From positions 79,821-143,820 of the forward strand of contig NZ_CALART010000110.1 of the NCBI RefSeq assembly GCF_937888285.1: 64,000 nucleotides of DNA, read 5' to 3'. This document shows positions 16,159-24,126 of the stretch, one piece after another. Numbering within the stretch: position 1 is the first letter of the stretch; every line of letters begins with the position of its first letter. The DNA is from an uncultured Aquimonas sp. (GTDB taxonomy: Bacteria > Pseudomonadota > Gammaproteobacteria > Xanthomonadales > Xanthomonadaceae). The notes under the pieces are model-generated. The model was not told the origin of the DNA. It made no database searches and worked only from the letters and a program-made list of their open reading frames with translations. Position numbers and translations under genes: made by a program.

Positions 16159-16854
16159 CTATTCGGGCCGCAGGCCCCATGCGGTAGCCAGTGCTTCGGC
16201 GAACTCGATGCAGTCTGCCTTCACCATGATGTTGAGCAAGTCCTCCCGCGTTGTCTTCGGTTTCCGGAATCGCTTGAGCATCCTGTCGATCGCGGCCGCC
16301 ACGGCGGGTTCGGCATTGACCAGTTCCGCGAGAAGCCGCCCGGGGCGTGCCACCCGAACCTTGGTGCCCGCAAAGGCCGCTTGCGGCAGGTCGGTGACGT
16401 TGGAGGTCACCAGCACCACGGGCTCCCCGCCGTACACCGCCTTGCTGCGTTTGAGTGCGCCAGCAGCGACGTGTTCGTCCTTGGGATCGGTGCGCCCGAC
16501 GAACTGCGGGACGAGACTCTCAGAGCCGAGGACGAGTGCCTGAGGAAAGTGGCTCCGCATGAGCTTGAGCATGCGATCCACGCGAACGGCGTCCAGCCCG
16601 AACCGGCCTTCAGGGTCGATGAGGTTGCGCCGGGTCTCGACCAGCACGCCCTCGGACCAGTTCGCCTGCAGGAGCCCGGCCTCGCTCAGCTCGAGGAATA
16701 TCGAGCGCAGGTACTCGGGGATGAGGATGTTCGCATCGAGGAAGACAACGGGCCGAACTCCCGGCATCACCAGCGGCGTGGCTGCGGCGGCCGCGCTTGC
16801 CGCCGTCCTTGCCTTCGGTCTCTTGGCCGGTGCGGACTTCTTCGTGCCGGTCAC
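16159..16854 (-). CDS. PIN-domain toxin-like RNase
   Basis: 231 residues. After a basic, Ala-rich N-terminus (1-28) the PIN domain begins with VVFLDANILIPEYLRS, whose Asp is the first metal ligand; later acidic residues are in GRTDPKDEHVAAGAL, and VLVTSNVTDLP forms the final strand with Ser/Asn/Asp. PIN domains are Mg-dependent RNases, often VapC-type toxins. The GTG start overlaps the stop of the upstream HTH gene (GTGA), the usual antitoxin-toxin coupling. Longer than typical VapC (about 130 aa). Confidence 0.8.
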   Translation of the reverse strand: MTGTKKSAPAKRPKARTAASAAAAATPLVMPGVRPVVFLDANILIPEYLRSIFLELSEAGLLQANWSEGVLVETRRNLIDPEGRFGLDAVRVDRMLKLMRSHFPQALVLGSESLVPQFVGRTDPKDEHVAAGALKRSKAVYGGEPVVLVTSNVTDLPQAAFAGTKVRVARPGRLLAELVNAEPAVAAAIDRMLKRFRKPKTTREDLLNIMVKADCIEFAEALATAWGLRPE

Positions 16855-17612
16855 GGCGCCTTGGCCACCCAGCGACGCGTCACTGTCTTCCTGGCTTCGT
16901 CGAGTTCGCGCTGCCGCAGATCTCCGTTGAACTCCTCGATCTCCTGAATGCCCTTGCGCATCTGCGTGTGCATCAGCTCACGCATGCGCAGCACCTCGGG
17001 CTCGGGAATCCGGCGATGGTTGGCGCCCGTGCGCATCACGCCCTTGAGCGTTCCCGCGTCGGCCAGACCGATGACGTAGGGCCGAGAGACGTTCAGGACC
17101 TTCGCGGCCTGCTCCGTCGTCAGGTACTTCGGACCAAGCTCGGGAAGTTCGGCGGTTGTCGCAGGGCGCACGCGCAGGATCACCGCGGTGTTGTCCATCG
17201 GATCGAGCGACGATTCGACCACGAACTTCCGGTCGATGTTCTCGCCCTTTGGTCGGAACCGAAGCGTCTTGACCTGCATCCAGCCTTGCTGGTGGAGTCC
17301 CTCGTTGAGCTTACGGCTGTACGACTGCAAGGTTGCCAGCTTCGCCGGGTCGATGCCTTCAGGAGGCGTGGTGCGGCCAGGTGCCGCAAGAGACTGCGGA
17401 GGTTTGGATTTGGCAGACGGTGACTTAAGCCGGCTTCGCGCAGCGGTCGACGGCGTCTTGAGTTGCGTGGCGGCCCGGGCACTGCTGAGCATGGCGAGCA
17501 CTGTGCTTTCCAGCGTGCCGCCGGAGGCCGAAACGTCGAGCCCGAGAGCCAGCAGGTTCGGCTGCCTGGCCTTGCGCGGGGATGCCTTGACGGCTGTCTT
17601 GTCTGTTGCCAT
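16851..17612 (-). CDS. Excisionase/MerR-type HTH protein, probable antitoxin of the PIN gene
   Basis: 253 residues. The C-terminal half contains KYLTTEQAAKVLNVSRPYVI followed by a beta-wing (GVMRTGANHRRIPEPEVL), the excisionase-type winged helix. The N-terminal half is basic and low complexity, with a central beta-rich segment (KTLRFRPKGENIDRKFVVES). Antitoxins paired with PIN toxins of this size often have this architecture. It is first in the two-gene operon, and an inverted repeat covers its start codon, which fits autoregulation. Confidence 0.75.
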   Translation of the reverse strand: MATDKTAVKASPRKARQPNLLALGLDVSASGGTLESTVLAMLSSARAATQLKTPSTAARSRLKSPSAKSKPPQSLAAPGRTTPPEGIDPAKLATLQSYSRKLNEGLHQQGWMQVKTLRFRPKGENIDRKFVVESSLDPMDNTAVILRVRPATTAELPELGPKYLTTEQAAKVLNVSRPYVIGLADAGTLKGVMRTGANHRRIPEPEVLRMRELMHTQMRKGIQEIEEFNGDLRQRELDEARKTVTRRWVAKAP

Positions 17613-17631
17613 GGTGCCAGCGTAGCACCAT
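17611..17631 (-). promoter_or_regulatory. Inverted repeat operator at the PIN antitoxin start
   Basis: ATGGTGC and GCACCAT form perfect 7-bp arms around CAGCGTA, overlapping the start codon at 17612. Two CGCAAA direct repeats lie immediately upstream. The placement is that of a toxin-antitoxin autoregulatory operator bound by the HTH antitoxin (inference). Confidence 0.5.
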
Positions 17632-17807
17632 CACCGCAAATTCGCAAATATCGAAAGCCGTGCGGGGCTTGGGAGGCGATCAGGCCTGCAGGTCCAAGTC
17701 ACGCCGCAGGAACGGTGAAGCGCCCGATGGGTGTCGCGCCGTCCTGGCAAACAGACGGGGACTTGCGGGCGGAGAGAGCCGCAGCAGGGGCGAGGGGTGG
17801 CAGCTCA

Positions 17808-18134
17808 ATGGCCGCGAGCCGCAGTGCGGTTTTCATGCAGGCTGGGCAGGATCGTCGGAAACTCTCGGCCGTGCTGCGGACCCAAGCAGACACGCACAGT
17901 GCAACGCAGAACTTCGACATGATCCGCCTCGGAAACCAGCTTCGCCTGACGGGCCGGGAGGTCGAGCGATTCACGCGGATCACCGGCATCGAGCCGGTGG
18001 GCGTGAAGTCGCTCGACGACCTGGACGATTACATCGGCCGGTGCAAGGACTACTACCAGGGCGCCTCTCACGAGGCGCGTTTCCTGCGCTGGCTCCTGGA
18101 CGAGGAACGCTCACGCTGCCTTTGCGCCGCGTGA
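17808..18134 (+). CDS. Unknown protein, 108 aa
   Basis: ATG 17808 with a GAGGGG stretch 10 bases upstream. The C-terminal 75 residues look well-folded (FDMIRLGNQLRLTGREVERF, then GVKSLDDLDDYIGRCKDYY) and helical, with no membrane segment. Family not recognised. It overlaps the convergent gene ending at 18111 by 24 bases, so the two ends are tail-to-tail. Confidence 0.6.
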   Translation: MAASRSAVFMQAGQDRRKLSAVLRTQADTHSATQNFDMIRLGNQLRLTGREVERFTRITGIEPVGVKSLDDLDDYIGRCKDYYQGASHEARFLRWLLDEERSRCLCAA

Positions 18135-18617
18135 TTCTTCGTGCTGCCCCGCGATCGGCGTCGCGCCGTCGGACGTCGCCGTGAACCTCTCGGCCGCTTT
18201 CGCGAACTCGGGGTCTCGGGTGAGGGTGCTGACGCGGGCCTTGGCGGGATCCCTGCGTGCAGGGGGAAGCATCTCCACTGCGACATCGCTGCCGGTCGAC
18301 AGCAGCGAACGCAGCAGGCGGAAGGGGCCGACGACCACGATGGCCACGACCGATCGCGCGAAGGCACCGATGCGCTGGTTGCGCGCGTCGGCAACCCGGC
18401 GTTCCCGCAGGGTCGTTTTCGCGCGCAGGTACAGCGCCAGGTGGCTGCGCCGGGCTTCGGCGTCGGCATCAAGCTGCTTGACCACTTCTTCGGCTGTGGC
18501 GGCTTGACCGACGCTGGCGTACAGCTGGGCCCAGGCACGGTCTTCGTCGGCCGTGCGGCGGTTCGACCCGGGGTTGAACTGCGCGGGAGGCTGTGCATTC
18601 TCGGGAGCTTCGGACAT
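18111..18617 (-). CDS. Unknown protein with one central membrane segment, 168 aa
   Basis: ATG 18617 follows the SD AAGGAGAGAACC. Residues 23-80 are helical and charged (EDRAWAQLYASVGQAATAEE), followed by a hydrophobic stretch (about 85-105, FARSVVAIVVVGPFRLLRSL) that could be a membrane or membrane-associated helix, then a basic/hydrophilic tail. Not recognised. Its leader carries the G-rich hairpin module shared with radC. Confidence 0.65.
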   Translation of the reverse strand: MSEAPENAQPPAQFNPGSNRRTADEDRAWAQLYASVGQAATAEEVVKQLDADAEARRSHLALYLRAKTTLRERRVADARNQRIGAFARSVVAIVVVGPFRLLRSLLSTGSDVAVEMLPPARRDPAKARVSTLTRDPEFAKAAERFTATSDGATPIAGQHEESRGAKAA

Positions 18618-18660
18618 GGTTCTCTCCTTGGGAGGATGCGGAGACGAACCACCCCCGGCA

Positions 18661-18677
18661 GGGGACGACAGGTCCCC
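18661..18677 (-). promoter_or_regulatory. G-rich hairpin leader of the gene at 18617
   Basis: GGGGAC-GACAG-GTCCCC, 43 bases upstream of the ATG, followed on the minus strand by TGCCGGGGGTGG and an AAGGAGAGAACC SD. Same order of elements as the radC leader and the 19259 leader. Confidence 0.45.
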
Positions 18678-18862
18678 ATTGGGATAGCATGGAAACGTTG
18701 CAACGGCGGCTGCGGTTGCGACACTCCACGGACAGGCCTTCACGATGAATCGCTCCGGCACTTCTCTTCGCGTGATCGATGGCGGCAGGGCCACGCTCGA
18801 AAGGGAACTGATGTGGGCGGCGGCACTGGGCCGGCCCACACTGGAATCCCTCTCGAGGCGCC

Positions 18863-19084
18863 TCACGCGCTCTTCGAACGCCGGACTTGCCTGCGTGACG
18901 ACAGGTTCTGACGGATCAGGACCTCCTCGTCGATCAGGCGGAGCATCCGACGGATGTCGGAGCGAACGCCTGGATCGGTGACCTTCTGCAGGACACCGGC
19001 AAGCGCATCCTTGCGCTGTTGAAGCTCGGCTTCGCTTCCTCCGTCGATGAAACGGAAGAAGCTTTTCCACTCTTCCTTGTCCAT
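18863..19084 (-). CDS. Unknown small charged protein, 73 aa
   Basis: ATG 19084. The product (MDKEEWKSFFRFIDGGSEAE start) is helical and highly charged with a basic C-terminus (NLSSRRQVRRSKSA), possibly nucleic-acid or protein binding. No recognised family. Seven bases downstream of the 55-aa gene on the same strand, so probably one operon. SD is weak. Confidence 0.6.
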   Translation of the reverse strand: MDKEEWKSFFRFIDGGSEAELQQRKDALAGVLQKVTDPGVRSDIRRMLRLIDEEVLIRQNLSSRRQVRRSKSA

Positions 19085-19091
19085 GACCCAC

Positions 19092-19259
19092 TCACGCTGC
19101 CAATGGCAACGGGAGCAGCGGGACGGCCGTGTCTGCCGGGGTGCGGCTGGACGGCGCAAACAGGGCGGGAAGCTTGCGGGTCGGCACCGCGACGAGCGAT
19201 GGCCGGCCGGAGCCGCCCAGCAGGCGGCAGACGACGTGGCGAGACGTGTAGGGTGACAT
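19092..19259 (-). CDS. Possible 55-aa peptide with a strong SD
   Basis: ATG 19259 is preceded by AAAGGAGAACGACC, one of the best SD sequences in this area, and by the shared hairpin leader. The product is basic at the start and Pro/Leu-rich at the end (ADTAVPLLPLPLAA). Low information content; it may be a leader peptide for the 73-aa gene rather than a functional protein. Confidence 0.4.
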   Translation of the reverse strand: MSPYTSRHVVCRLLGGSGRPSLVAVPTRKLPALFAPSSRTPADTAVPLLPLPLAA

Positions 19260-19305
19260 GGTCGTTCTCCTTTGCGTGAGCAGGAGGCACACCACGTCCC
19301 CGGAT

Positions 19306-19323
19306 GGAGAAACGATGTTCCCC
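19306..19323 (-). promoter_or_regulatory. Hairpin leader of the 55-aa gene
   Basis: On the minus strand GGGGAA-CATCGT-TTCTCC forms a 6-bp stem with one G-U pair, 46 bases before the ATG, followed by ATCCGGGGACGTGG and a GGAGAACGACC SD. Matches the layout of the radC and 18617 leaders. Confidence 0.4.
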
Positions 19324-19689
19324 ATGCGGGTTGAAGGCGCCACCGAACGGCGGGCCCGTGGATCGGCGAGGAGACCCATGCCGAAGCGATGGGTCTCTCG
19401 CACATTCAGGACTTGCGTCCCAGGGATTCAGGCCAGCGGCTTGCGCCGTTGACCTGTGGTTCGCGCGATCCACAGTCCCTTTCCTCGCGGAAGGGGCGGT
19501 CGATGCGCTGTTGATGCCGGCCACCGTCTCGGCGACGGGACTGGGCGCCAGGTGTCGCAATCCATTGCCTGCGACTGCCGATGTGGCAGACAGCAAGTCA
19601 CGGGCGCATCCCGGTGCGGGTCGCTCTCACGAGCGATGGATTCCTAGAAAAGTTCGGATCACGCTGGTCCGTGAGGACAGTGCAAGCCG

Positions 19690-19715
19690 GCCATCGACAA
19701 CGAAATGTCGATGGC
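19690..19715. repeat. Perfect 10-bp inverted repeat
   Basis: GCCATCGACA and TGTCGATGGC flank a 6-base ACGAAA loop. It is followed 8 bases later by a second, smaller inverted repeat (19724-19737). Both lie about 70 bases before the 22-bp repeat copy 2. Confidence 0.6.
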
Positions 19716-19782
19716 ATTCGAAGTCCGCAGTTGCGGAACGATGCATCGCTTGCGCGACAAGGCCAGCGAGTGGCCGATTCGA

Positions 19783-19806
19783 GTGCGGGTCACGACCGCT
19801 AACGCC
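19783..19806. repeat. 22-bp dispersed repeat, copy 2
   Basis: Identical over 24 bases to copy 1 at 5483 (GTGCGGGTCACGACCGCTAA then CGCC). Lies 250 bases before the PP-loop gene start. Confidence 0.7.
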
Positions 19807-20056
19807 GGATGCGTGAGCACCCGGATCCTCAACGTGGACCGAAGACGGCCCATGGTGAAGGCTGTGCCAGCACGAGCGCCGACAGGAAGCTCCTGGAGTC
19901 TGCCACCGTGCCGCCGCGAGCGAAACCCCCGCCGCCCACTGTCGCATGCTCATGTGTCCTCACGGCGTGCAATGAGTGCGACGCGGGCGCCTGGCGCCGG
20001 CGGGTTGAAGGCGGAAGACCGGGCCATAGCCTGTCCGAAAGGACCAGCCATCGGCC

Positions 20057-21199
20057 ATGCACACCGCCACCATCGAACTGCCGTCACGCTGGCAGCCCGA
20101 CCTCTTCGCCGATCAGGTGGCGCTGGCCAGGTTCGATGTGGCGACCACGCCCGAGATCGAGTCCGCGCTCGACAGCCAGGCGCCGGTGTTCATCGGCGTC
20201 AGCGGCGGCAAGGATTCACAGGCGCTGGCCTACCGGCTGTGCGACCACCTCGACAACCGAGGTCATGCCGGTCCCCGCCTGCTGATCCACAGCGACCTGG
20301 GCCGGGTCGAGTGGCGCCAGTCGCTGCCGGTGTGCGAAAGACTGGCGGCGCGGCTCGGTGTCGAACTCGACGTCGTGCGCAGGCAGGCCGGCGACATGAT
20401 GGACCGCTGGCTGTCGCGATGGGAAGGCAACGTGGCGCGGTACGCGAACCTGGAGTGCGTGAAACTGATCCTGCCCTGGAGCACACCCTCGACGCGGTTT
20501 TGCACGGCCGAGCTCAAGAGCGCGGTGATCGCCAGCGCGATGCGCAGGCGGTTTCCCACGGGCGAGGTGATCTCGGCGGTCGGCATCCGGCGCGAGGAGA
20601 GCAGCGTCAGGGCACGGATGCCGGTCTGGCGCCGCGACGAGCGCACGGTGCGCAAGTCCGGCATGGGCCACACCTGGAATCCGATCCTGGGCTGGTCGCG
20701 CGCGGACGTGATCGACTACGTGCGAAGCCGCGGAGACCGGCTGCACGAGGCCTACACGACTTACGGGTCCAGCAGGGTGTCGTGCGCGTTCTGCATCATG
20801 GGCTCGGAGCACGACCTGCGTGCATCGGCTGGCTGCGCCGACAACGTCGCGATCTATCGGGAGATGGTGGAACTGGAAGCCCGGTCCACGTTCTCGTTCC
20901 AGGGCTCACGCTGGCTGGGCGACGTGGCACCACATCTGCTTGATGCGCCGCTGCTGGCGCGGCTGCAGGTGGCCAAGGAGCGCGCCGCCGAGCGGCAGCG
21001 CGCCGAGGCGTGTCTTCCGGCGCACCTGCTGTTCACAAAGGGCTGGCCGACCGTGATGCCCTCGCCGGCGGAGGCTGGACTCATTGCCGACGTGCGCAGG
21101 CGCGTGGCCGATGCCGTCGGGCTGATGGTCATGCACACGGACGAGGCGGCCGTGCTGGCGCGGTACGCGCAACTGCTATCGAGCGCGCCATCCAGGTGA
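20057..21199 (+). CDS. PAPS-reductase-like PP-loop family protein
   Basis: 380 residues. The N-terminal PP-loop SGGKDS (49-54) binds the ATP/adenylyl phosphate in PAPS reductase, DndC and related enzymes; LLIHSDLGRVEW follows. Cysteines at 149 (STRFCTAELK) and the CAFC pair 243-246 could carry a thiol or Fe-S function. It is longer than assimilatory CysH (about 240 aa) because of a C-terminal extension (250-380). No cys or dnd genes are nearby. Proteins of this type with ParB-domain partners act as regulators (IbrA/IbrB) or in DNA modification; the partner here could only be the distant PRTRC ParB. Specific reaction unknown. Confidence 0.8.
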   Translation: MHTATIELPSRWQPDLFADQVALARFDVATTPEIESALDSQAPVFIGVSGGKDSQALAYRLCDHLDNRGHAGPRLLIHSDLGRVEWRQSLPVCERLAARLGVELDVVRRQAGDMMDRWLSRWEGNVARYANLECVKLILPWSTPSTRFCTAELKSAVIASAMRRRFPTGEVISAVGIRREESSVRARMPVWRRDERTVRKSGMGHTWNPILGWSRADVIDYVRSRGDRLHEAYTTYGSSRVSCAFCIMGSEHDLRASAGCADNVAIYREMVELEARSTFSFQGSRWLGDVAPHLLDAPLLARLQVAKERAAERQRAEACLPAHLLFTKGWPTVMPSPAEAGLIADVRRRVADAVGLMVMHTDEAAVLARYAQLLSSAPSR

Positions 21200-21265
21200 C
21201 GTGCTCACGGGGCGAGGTGCCGGCGGGTCAGCACGCGAAGTGGCGACGGCCCAGACCGGTGTCTG

Positions 21266-21685
21266 TCACCAGTCCGGCTCGAGTGGGATGCGCAGGTCGA
21301 ACTCCCAACCCTCGTAGGGCTGCAGCAGTTCGAGGAACTCATCCCAGCTGACGAGGCGACCATCGACGACGACGCCCTCGGAGTCGATGCGGCCGCGGAT
21401 GCGCTCGAACGGCATCTCGATCGTCGCGCCGTCCTTGATCAGGAAGCGCTGCGCGAGTCCCTGTCGGACCTTCCCGCGCAGCCTGGCCAGCGCCATCGTG
21501 CCGCTTGCCTCTGCGAAGGCCTTGAAGACGTAGCCGCCGTGCTCGCTGGTCGTCACCTCGCGTGCCTCGGCCGCGTAGCCATGGTTCGGCAGGTGGCGCA
21601 CCTCCAGCTCGAAATGGCGGCGTGCGCCGGCGCAGTCGACGAACGATTCGCTGCTCGGGAAATCCGCCTCGGGTGTGCTGTCCAT
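21266..21685 (-). CDS. Unknown protein, 139 aa
   Basis: ATG 21685 follows AAAGGAAGATGA. The sequence is globular and acidic, with beta-rich segments (RRHFELEVRHLPNHGYAAEA, ALARLRGKVRQGLAQRFL) and an aromatic C-terminus (PYEGWEFDLRIPLEPDW). No signal or membrane segment. Family not recognised. Stands alone on the minus strand between two plus-strand genes. Confidence 0.7.
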   Translation of the reverse strand: MDSTPEADFPSSESFVDCAGARRHFELEVRHLPNHGYAAEAREVTTSEHGGYVFKAFAEASGTMALARLRGKVRQGLAQRFLIKDGATIEMPFERIRGRIDSEGVVVDGRLVSWDEFLELLQPYEGWEFDLRIPLEPDW

Positions 21686-21876
21686 TCATCTTCCTTTGAG
21701 GGCCGTCAGGGGTCCGCCGCGTACTCGACGACAGCGGCGGCGATACGCAGGAGTTTGCCTTCGGCGCCGCCAGCCGCAGCGACGGCGGTGCGCAATTCGA
21801 CGAGGTTGAAAGTCCGCGGCCCCGGGAGATCCTGAAGTTGCGGACTGCTTGTCCGCTGACCGCAAGGGCTGACCCC

Positions 21877-22617
21877 ATGATCGACGATGAAATCGACTTT
21901 GCTGGCGAGGTTCGCCGGCTGCTGCAGGCCGACGGCTATGCCGTGCATGGCGGCGATCGTGCCGATGATCCGGAACTCGTCGGCAGATTCTGGTTCACCT
22001 GGATGCAAACAGGCATGGCCGAGGCCGAAGTCGGCCCGACCCGCGAGACAGAGGCGGGTGCATGGACGACCGCCCTCGCGCACCGCCTCGACAACAGCCG
22101 GATCGAACTCCACCGGGTGGGCAACGAGCCACCGCCAGCGACGATGGAGCCGTTCGAGGCGGCACGGCTGCCGGAGGATGCTTTCGATGCAGCGATGATC
22201 GCCAGGAAGTTCGGTGTTCCGCACGACCTGGCTGCCGCGCAGGTCGAACAGTTGCGGCGACAGTCGGTCCATATGAACAACCGCTATCAGGTGAACGCCC
22301 AGACCCTGGAAGCGCCGTTCGGCGAATTCGTGGGTGACGTGATCTGGCTGTCGATCAAGCGACGCGACAAGGCGCCTGTCCACGACTGGCGCGACCTGCA
22401 GGTGATCAAGAACCTGATCGTCGGGCCGGAGCACGAGGGCTTCGAGATCTATCCGGCCGAGTCCCGGCTCGTCGACACCGCCAACCAGTACCACGTCTTC
22501 GTGTTTCTCGACCCCAAGGTCAGGTTGCCGGTCGGCTTCCGTACGCGCGAAGTCACAGGGGCAGAGCAGGCCGCTGCGGTTGGTGCACGGCAGCGGGACT
22601 TCCACTCAGCGGTCTGA
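21877..22617 (+). CDS. Unknown protein with a DUF7694-like domain, 246 aa
   Basis: ATG 21877. The C-terminal part (MNNRYQVNAQTLEAPFGEFV, WLSIKRRDKAPVHDWRDLQV, then YPAESRLVDTANQYHVFVF) resembles a domain I know from phage and plasmid proteins of unknown function (DUF7694-type). The N-terminal 125 residues are acidic and helical. Catalytic motifs are not evident. Family assignment from memory only. Confidence 0.65.
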   Translation: MIDDEIDFAGEVRRLLQADGYAVHGGDRADDPELVGRFWFTWMQTGMAEAEVGPTRETEAGAWTTALAHRLDNSRIELHRVGNEPPPATMEPFEAARLPEDAFDAAMIARKFGVPHDLAAAQVEQLRRQSVHMNNRYQVNAQTLEAPFGEFVGDVIWLSIKRRDKAPVHDWRDLQVIKNLIVGPEHEGFEIYPAESRLVDTANQYHVFVFLDPKVRLPVGFRTREVTGAEQAAAVGARQRDFHSAV

Positions 22618-22677
22618 TCGCTCGCACCGAATTCGAGGCAGGGTCGAATCGCGGGGCCTGCTGCCCGCGACCAAACA

Positions 22678-23058
22678 TCAGGCGTCAGGCTTGGCCAGCA
22701 GGTCTTCCGGTTTCCTGCCGGCCGCCAGCGCATCCTTGAACCAGTTCGGGCGCTTGCCGATGCCGCTCCAGGTCCCGCCCTTGCCATCGGCGAACTTGAT
22801 GGTCCGGGCAGCCTTCTTGCCGGCAGGCTTAGCCTTGGGTTTCGGCGCCGCAGTTACAGCAGCGCCCTTCGGCGCTTTTGACTTCGCGCTGTCGAGGCCG
22901 AGGTCGGCGACTGTCAGGCCGTAGTGCACGATCGCCTCGCGGATGCGCGCGACGACTCCGGCAACTTCCTTGGCGCGAAGCGCTTCGGCCTGGGCCTGCA
23001 GCTTGGCAATCTGCGCGTTGAGCGCGGCAAGGGTCGGACCGGTCTTCTTCGTTGCCAT
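22678..23058 (-). CDS. H-NS-family nucleoid protein
   Basis: 126 residues: N-terminal coiled-coil (ALNAQIAKLQAQAEALRAKE, 11-31) for oligomerisation, a Lys/Ala/Pro linker (56-85) and a C-terminal H-NS DNA-binding domain with ADGKGGTWSGIGKRPNWF (90-107), the conserved W-S-G-x-G loop that reads the minor groove. Alternative ATG at 23070 adds four residues. Plasmid H-NS proteins silence horizontally acquired genes, often to hide the element from host regulation. Divergent from the HU gene. Confidence 0.9.
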   Translation of the reverse strand: MATKKTGPTLAALNAQIAKLQAQAEALRAKEVAGVVARIREAIVHYGLTVADLGLDSAKSKAPKGAAVTAAPKPKAKPAGKKAARTIKFADGKGGTWSGIGKRPNWFKDALAAGRKPEDLLAKPDA

Positions 23059-23333
23059 GTAGGGGTTCATTCGCGGGTGGACGAGGCTGCGAGCATATTC
23101 CGGAACGCGACAGCTCAGACCTGCTCGCGGCACGTGCCGACGAGCCGGGCCCGCCCATTTGGCGTGTCATGCGGTGCACGGCGGCCGTGTGGCCGAACGT
23201 GCCCTGTTCTCGTTCTGCTGCAGCGTTTGCTGCAGACCCGACCGCGCCGAGAGATGGACCACCAGGCAGCGACCCATAGAATCCCGCCTCCGATCCGTAC
23301 CCATCAACCCCTTCAACAGGCGTTCACGACTCA

Positions 23334-23735
23334 ATGGCAACCGCAAAGAAGACCACCCCCGTTTCTGCGTCGAAGAAGACAGTGAAGGCCGCAGCGCCCG
23401 CGAAGGCACCCGCCGTGCTCAAGCCGATCAAGACGGCGTTCAACAAGACCGGGTTGATCGCACACGTGGCAGAACTGGCCGCCGTCGAGCCGAAGGCAGC
23501 GAAGGCGGTGCTTGCGGCCCTCGAGGCAACGATGCTCGCTTCGATCCACAAGAAGGGCCTGGGTGAGTTCACACTGCCGGGCCTGTTGAAGATCACGGCG
23601 CAGAACGTTCCTGCCAAGAAGAAGCGCCTCGGCAAGGATCCGTTCACCGGCGTGGAGCGCATGTTCGCGGCCAAGCCGGCGTCGACCAAGATCAAGACCC
23701 GTGCGCTGAAGAAGCTCAAGGACGCAGCGCTGTAA
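23334..23735 (+). CDS. HU-family DNA-binding protein with Lys/Ala N-terminal extension
   Basis: 133 residues: a basic, Ala/Pro-rich extension (1-35) and then an HU/IHF fold (FNKTGLIAHVAELAAVEPKA, KKGLGEFTLPGLLKI) with a basic C-terminus (KIKTRALKKLKDAAL). HU is about 90 residues; the extension recalls histone-H1-like tails found on HU proteins of Betaproteobacteria. Bends and compacts DNA. Divergent from the H-NS gene with a 275-base shared promoter region. Confidence 0.88.
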   Translation: MATAKKTTPVSASKKTVKAAAPAKAPAVLKPIKTAFNKTGLIAHVAELAAVEPKAAKAVLAALEATMLASIHKKGLGEFTLPGLLKITAQNVPAKKKRLGKDPFTGVERMFAAKPASTKIKTRALKKLKDAAL

Positions 23736-23823
23736 TCAGTGCTGGGTGCGGCGCCAGATGCGTTGTGCCCGGATGCGAGAGTCTCCTGAGACGGGTGGCC
23801 TGCGGCCAACCCCTGCCTGATCC

Positions 23824-24111
23824 TCAGGCTTCGTCGTTCCTCAGCCAGCAGAAGGCGATGACGAAGATGACGATGGCAAAGGCGAGCACGGCGACCGGCC
23901 AGGGCGCACGCCGAGGTGTGGCCGGCACCTCCTCGTCGATCGGCATGACCAGGATCGCAATGCACAGAGCCACCATGGCCAGCGTCAGCGCGGCTGCCAA
24001 GGTCGGCGCCCTGGCCAGCACGTCCACGAAGTCACAAGGGACACCCGCAGCCGGATGTCGTCCGGGCTCGTGACGGGTTGTCCCCAAGGCATGGCGCGGT
24101 CCGGTGGGCAT
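23824..24111 (-). CDS. Probable small inner-membrane protein with two helices
   Basis: ATG 24111 (a GTG further in, before DVLARAP, is also possible). Two hydrophobic helices (LAAALTLAMVALCIAILVM and PVAVLAFAIVIFVIAFCWL) flank a short PIDEEVPATPRRAP loop. No family recognised. The membrane pattern is strong evidence for coding, but start and neighbours are uncertain. Confidence 0.5.
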   Translation of the reverse strand: MPTGPRHALGTTRHEPGRHPAAGVPCDFVDVLARAPTLAAALTLAMVALCIAILVMPIDEEVPATPRRAPWPVAVLAFAIVIFVIAFCWLRNDEA

Positions 24112-24126
24112 GCGGCTCTCGCGCTG

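Larger units (their letters stand above)
19324..20056. other. Gene-free stretch with inverted repeats
   Basis: No frame here has convincing coding character. It holds CTGTGG/CCACAG arms (near 19450), a perfect 10-bp hairpin GCCATCGACA-ACGAAA-TGTCGATGGC (19690-19715), TCCGCA-GT-TGCGGA (19724-19737) and the second 22-bp repeat copy (19783-19806). No T-runs follow the hairpins, so they are not simple terminators. Could be a regulatory or maintenance region; a transcribed small RNA cannot be excluded. Confidence 0.5.

Noticed and set aside
18745..18981. 78-aa plus-strand ORF starting NRSGTSLRVIDGG
   Set aside because: No SD; its second half is antisense to the better-supported 73-aa gene.
19304..19816. 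170-aa plus-strand frame
   Set aside because: Contains inverted repeats and the 22-bp repeat; composition is not protein-like.
21706..22605. 299-aa minus-strand frame
   Set aside because: Shadow of the DUF7694-like gene, which has the better composition and start.
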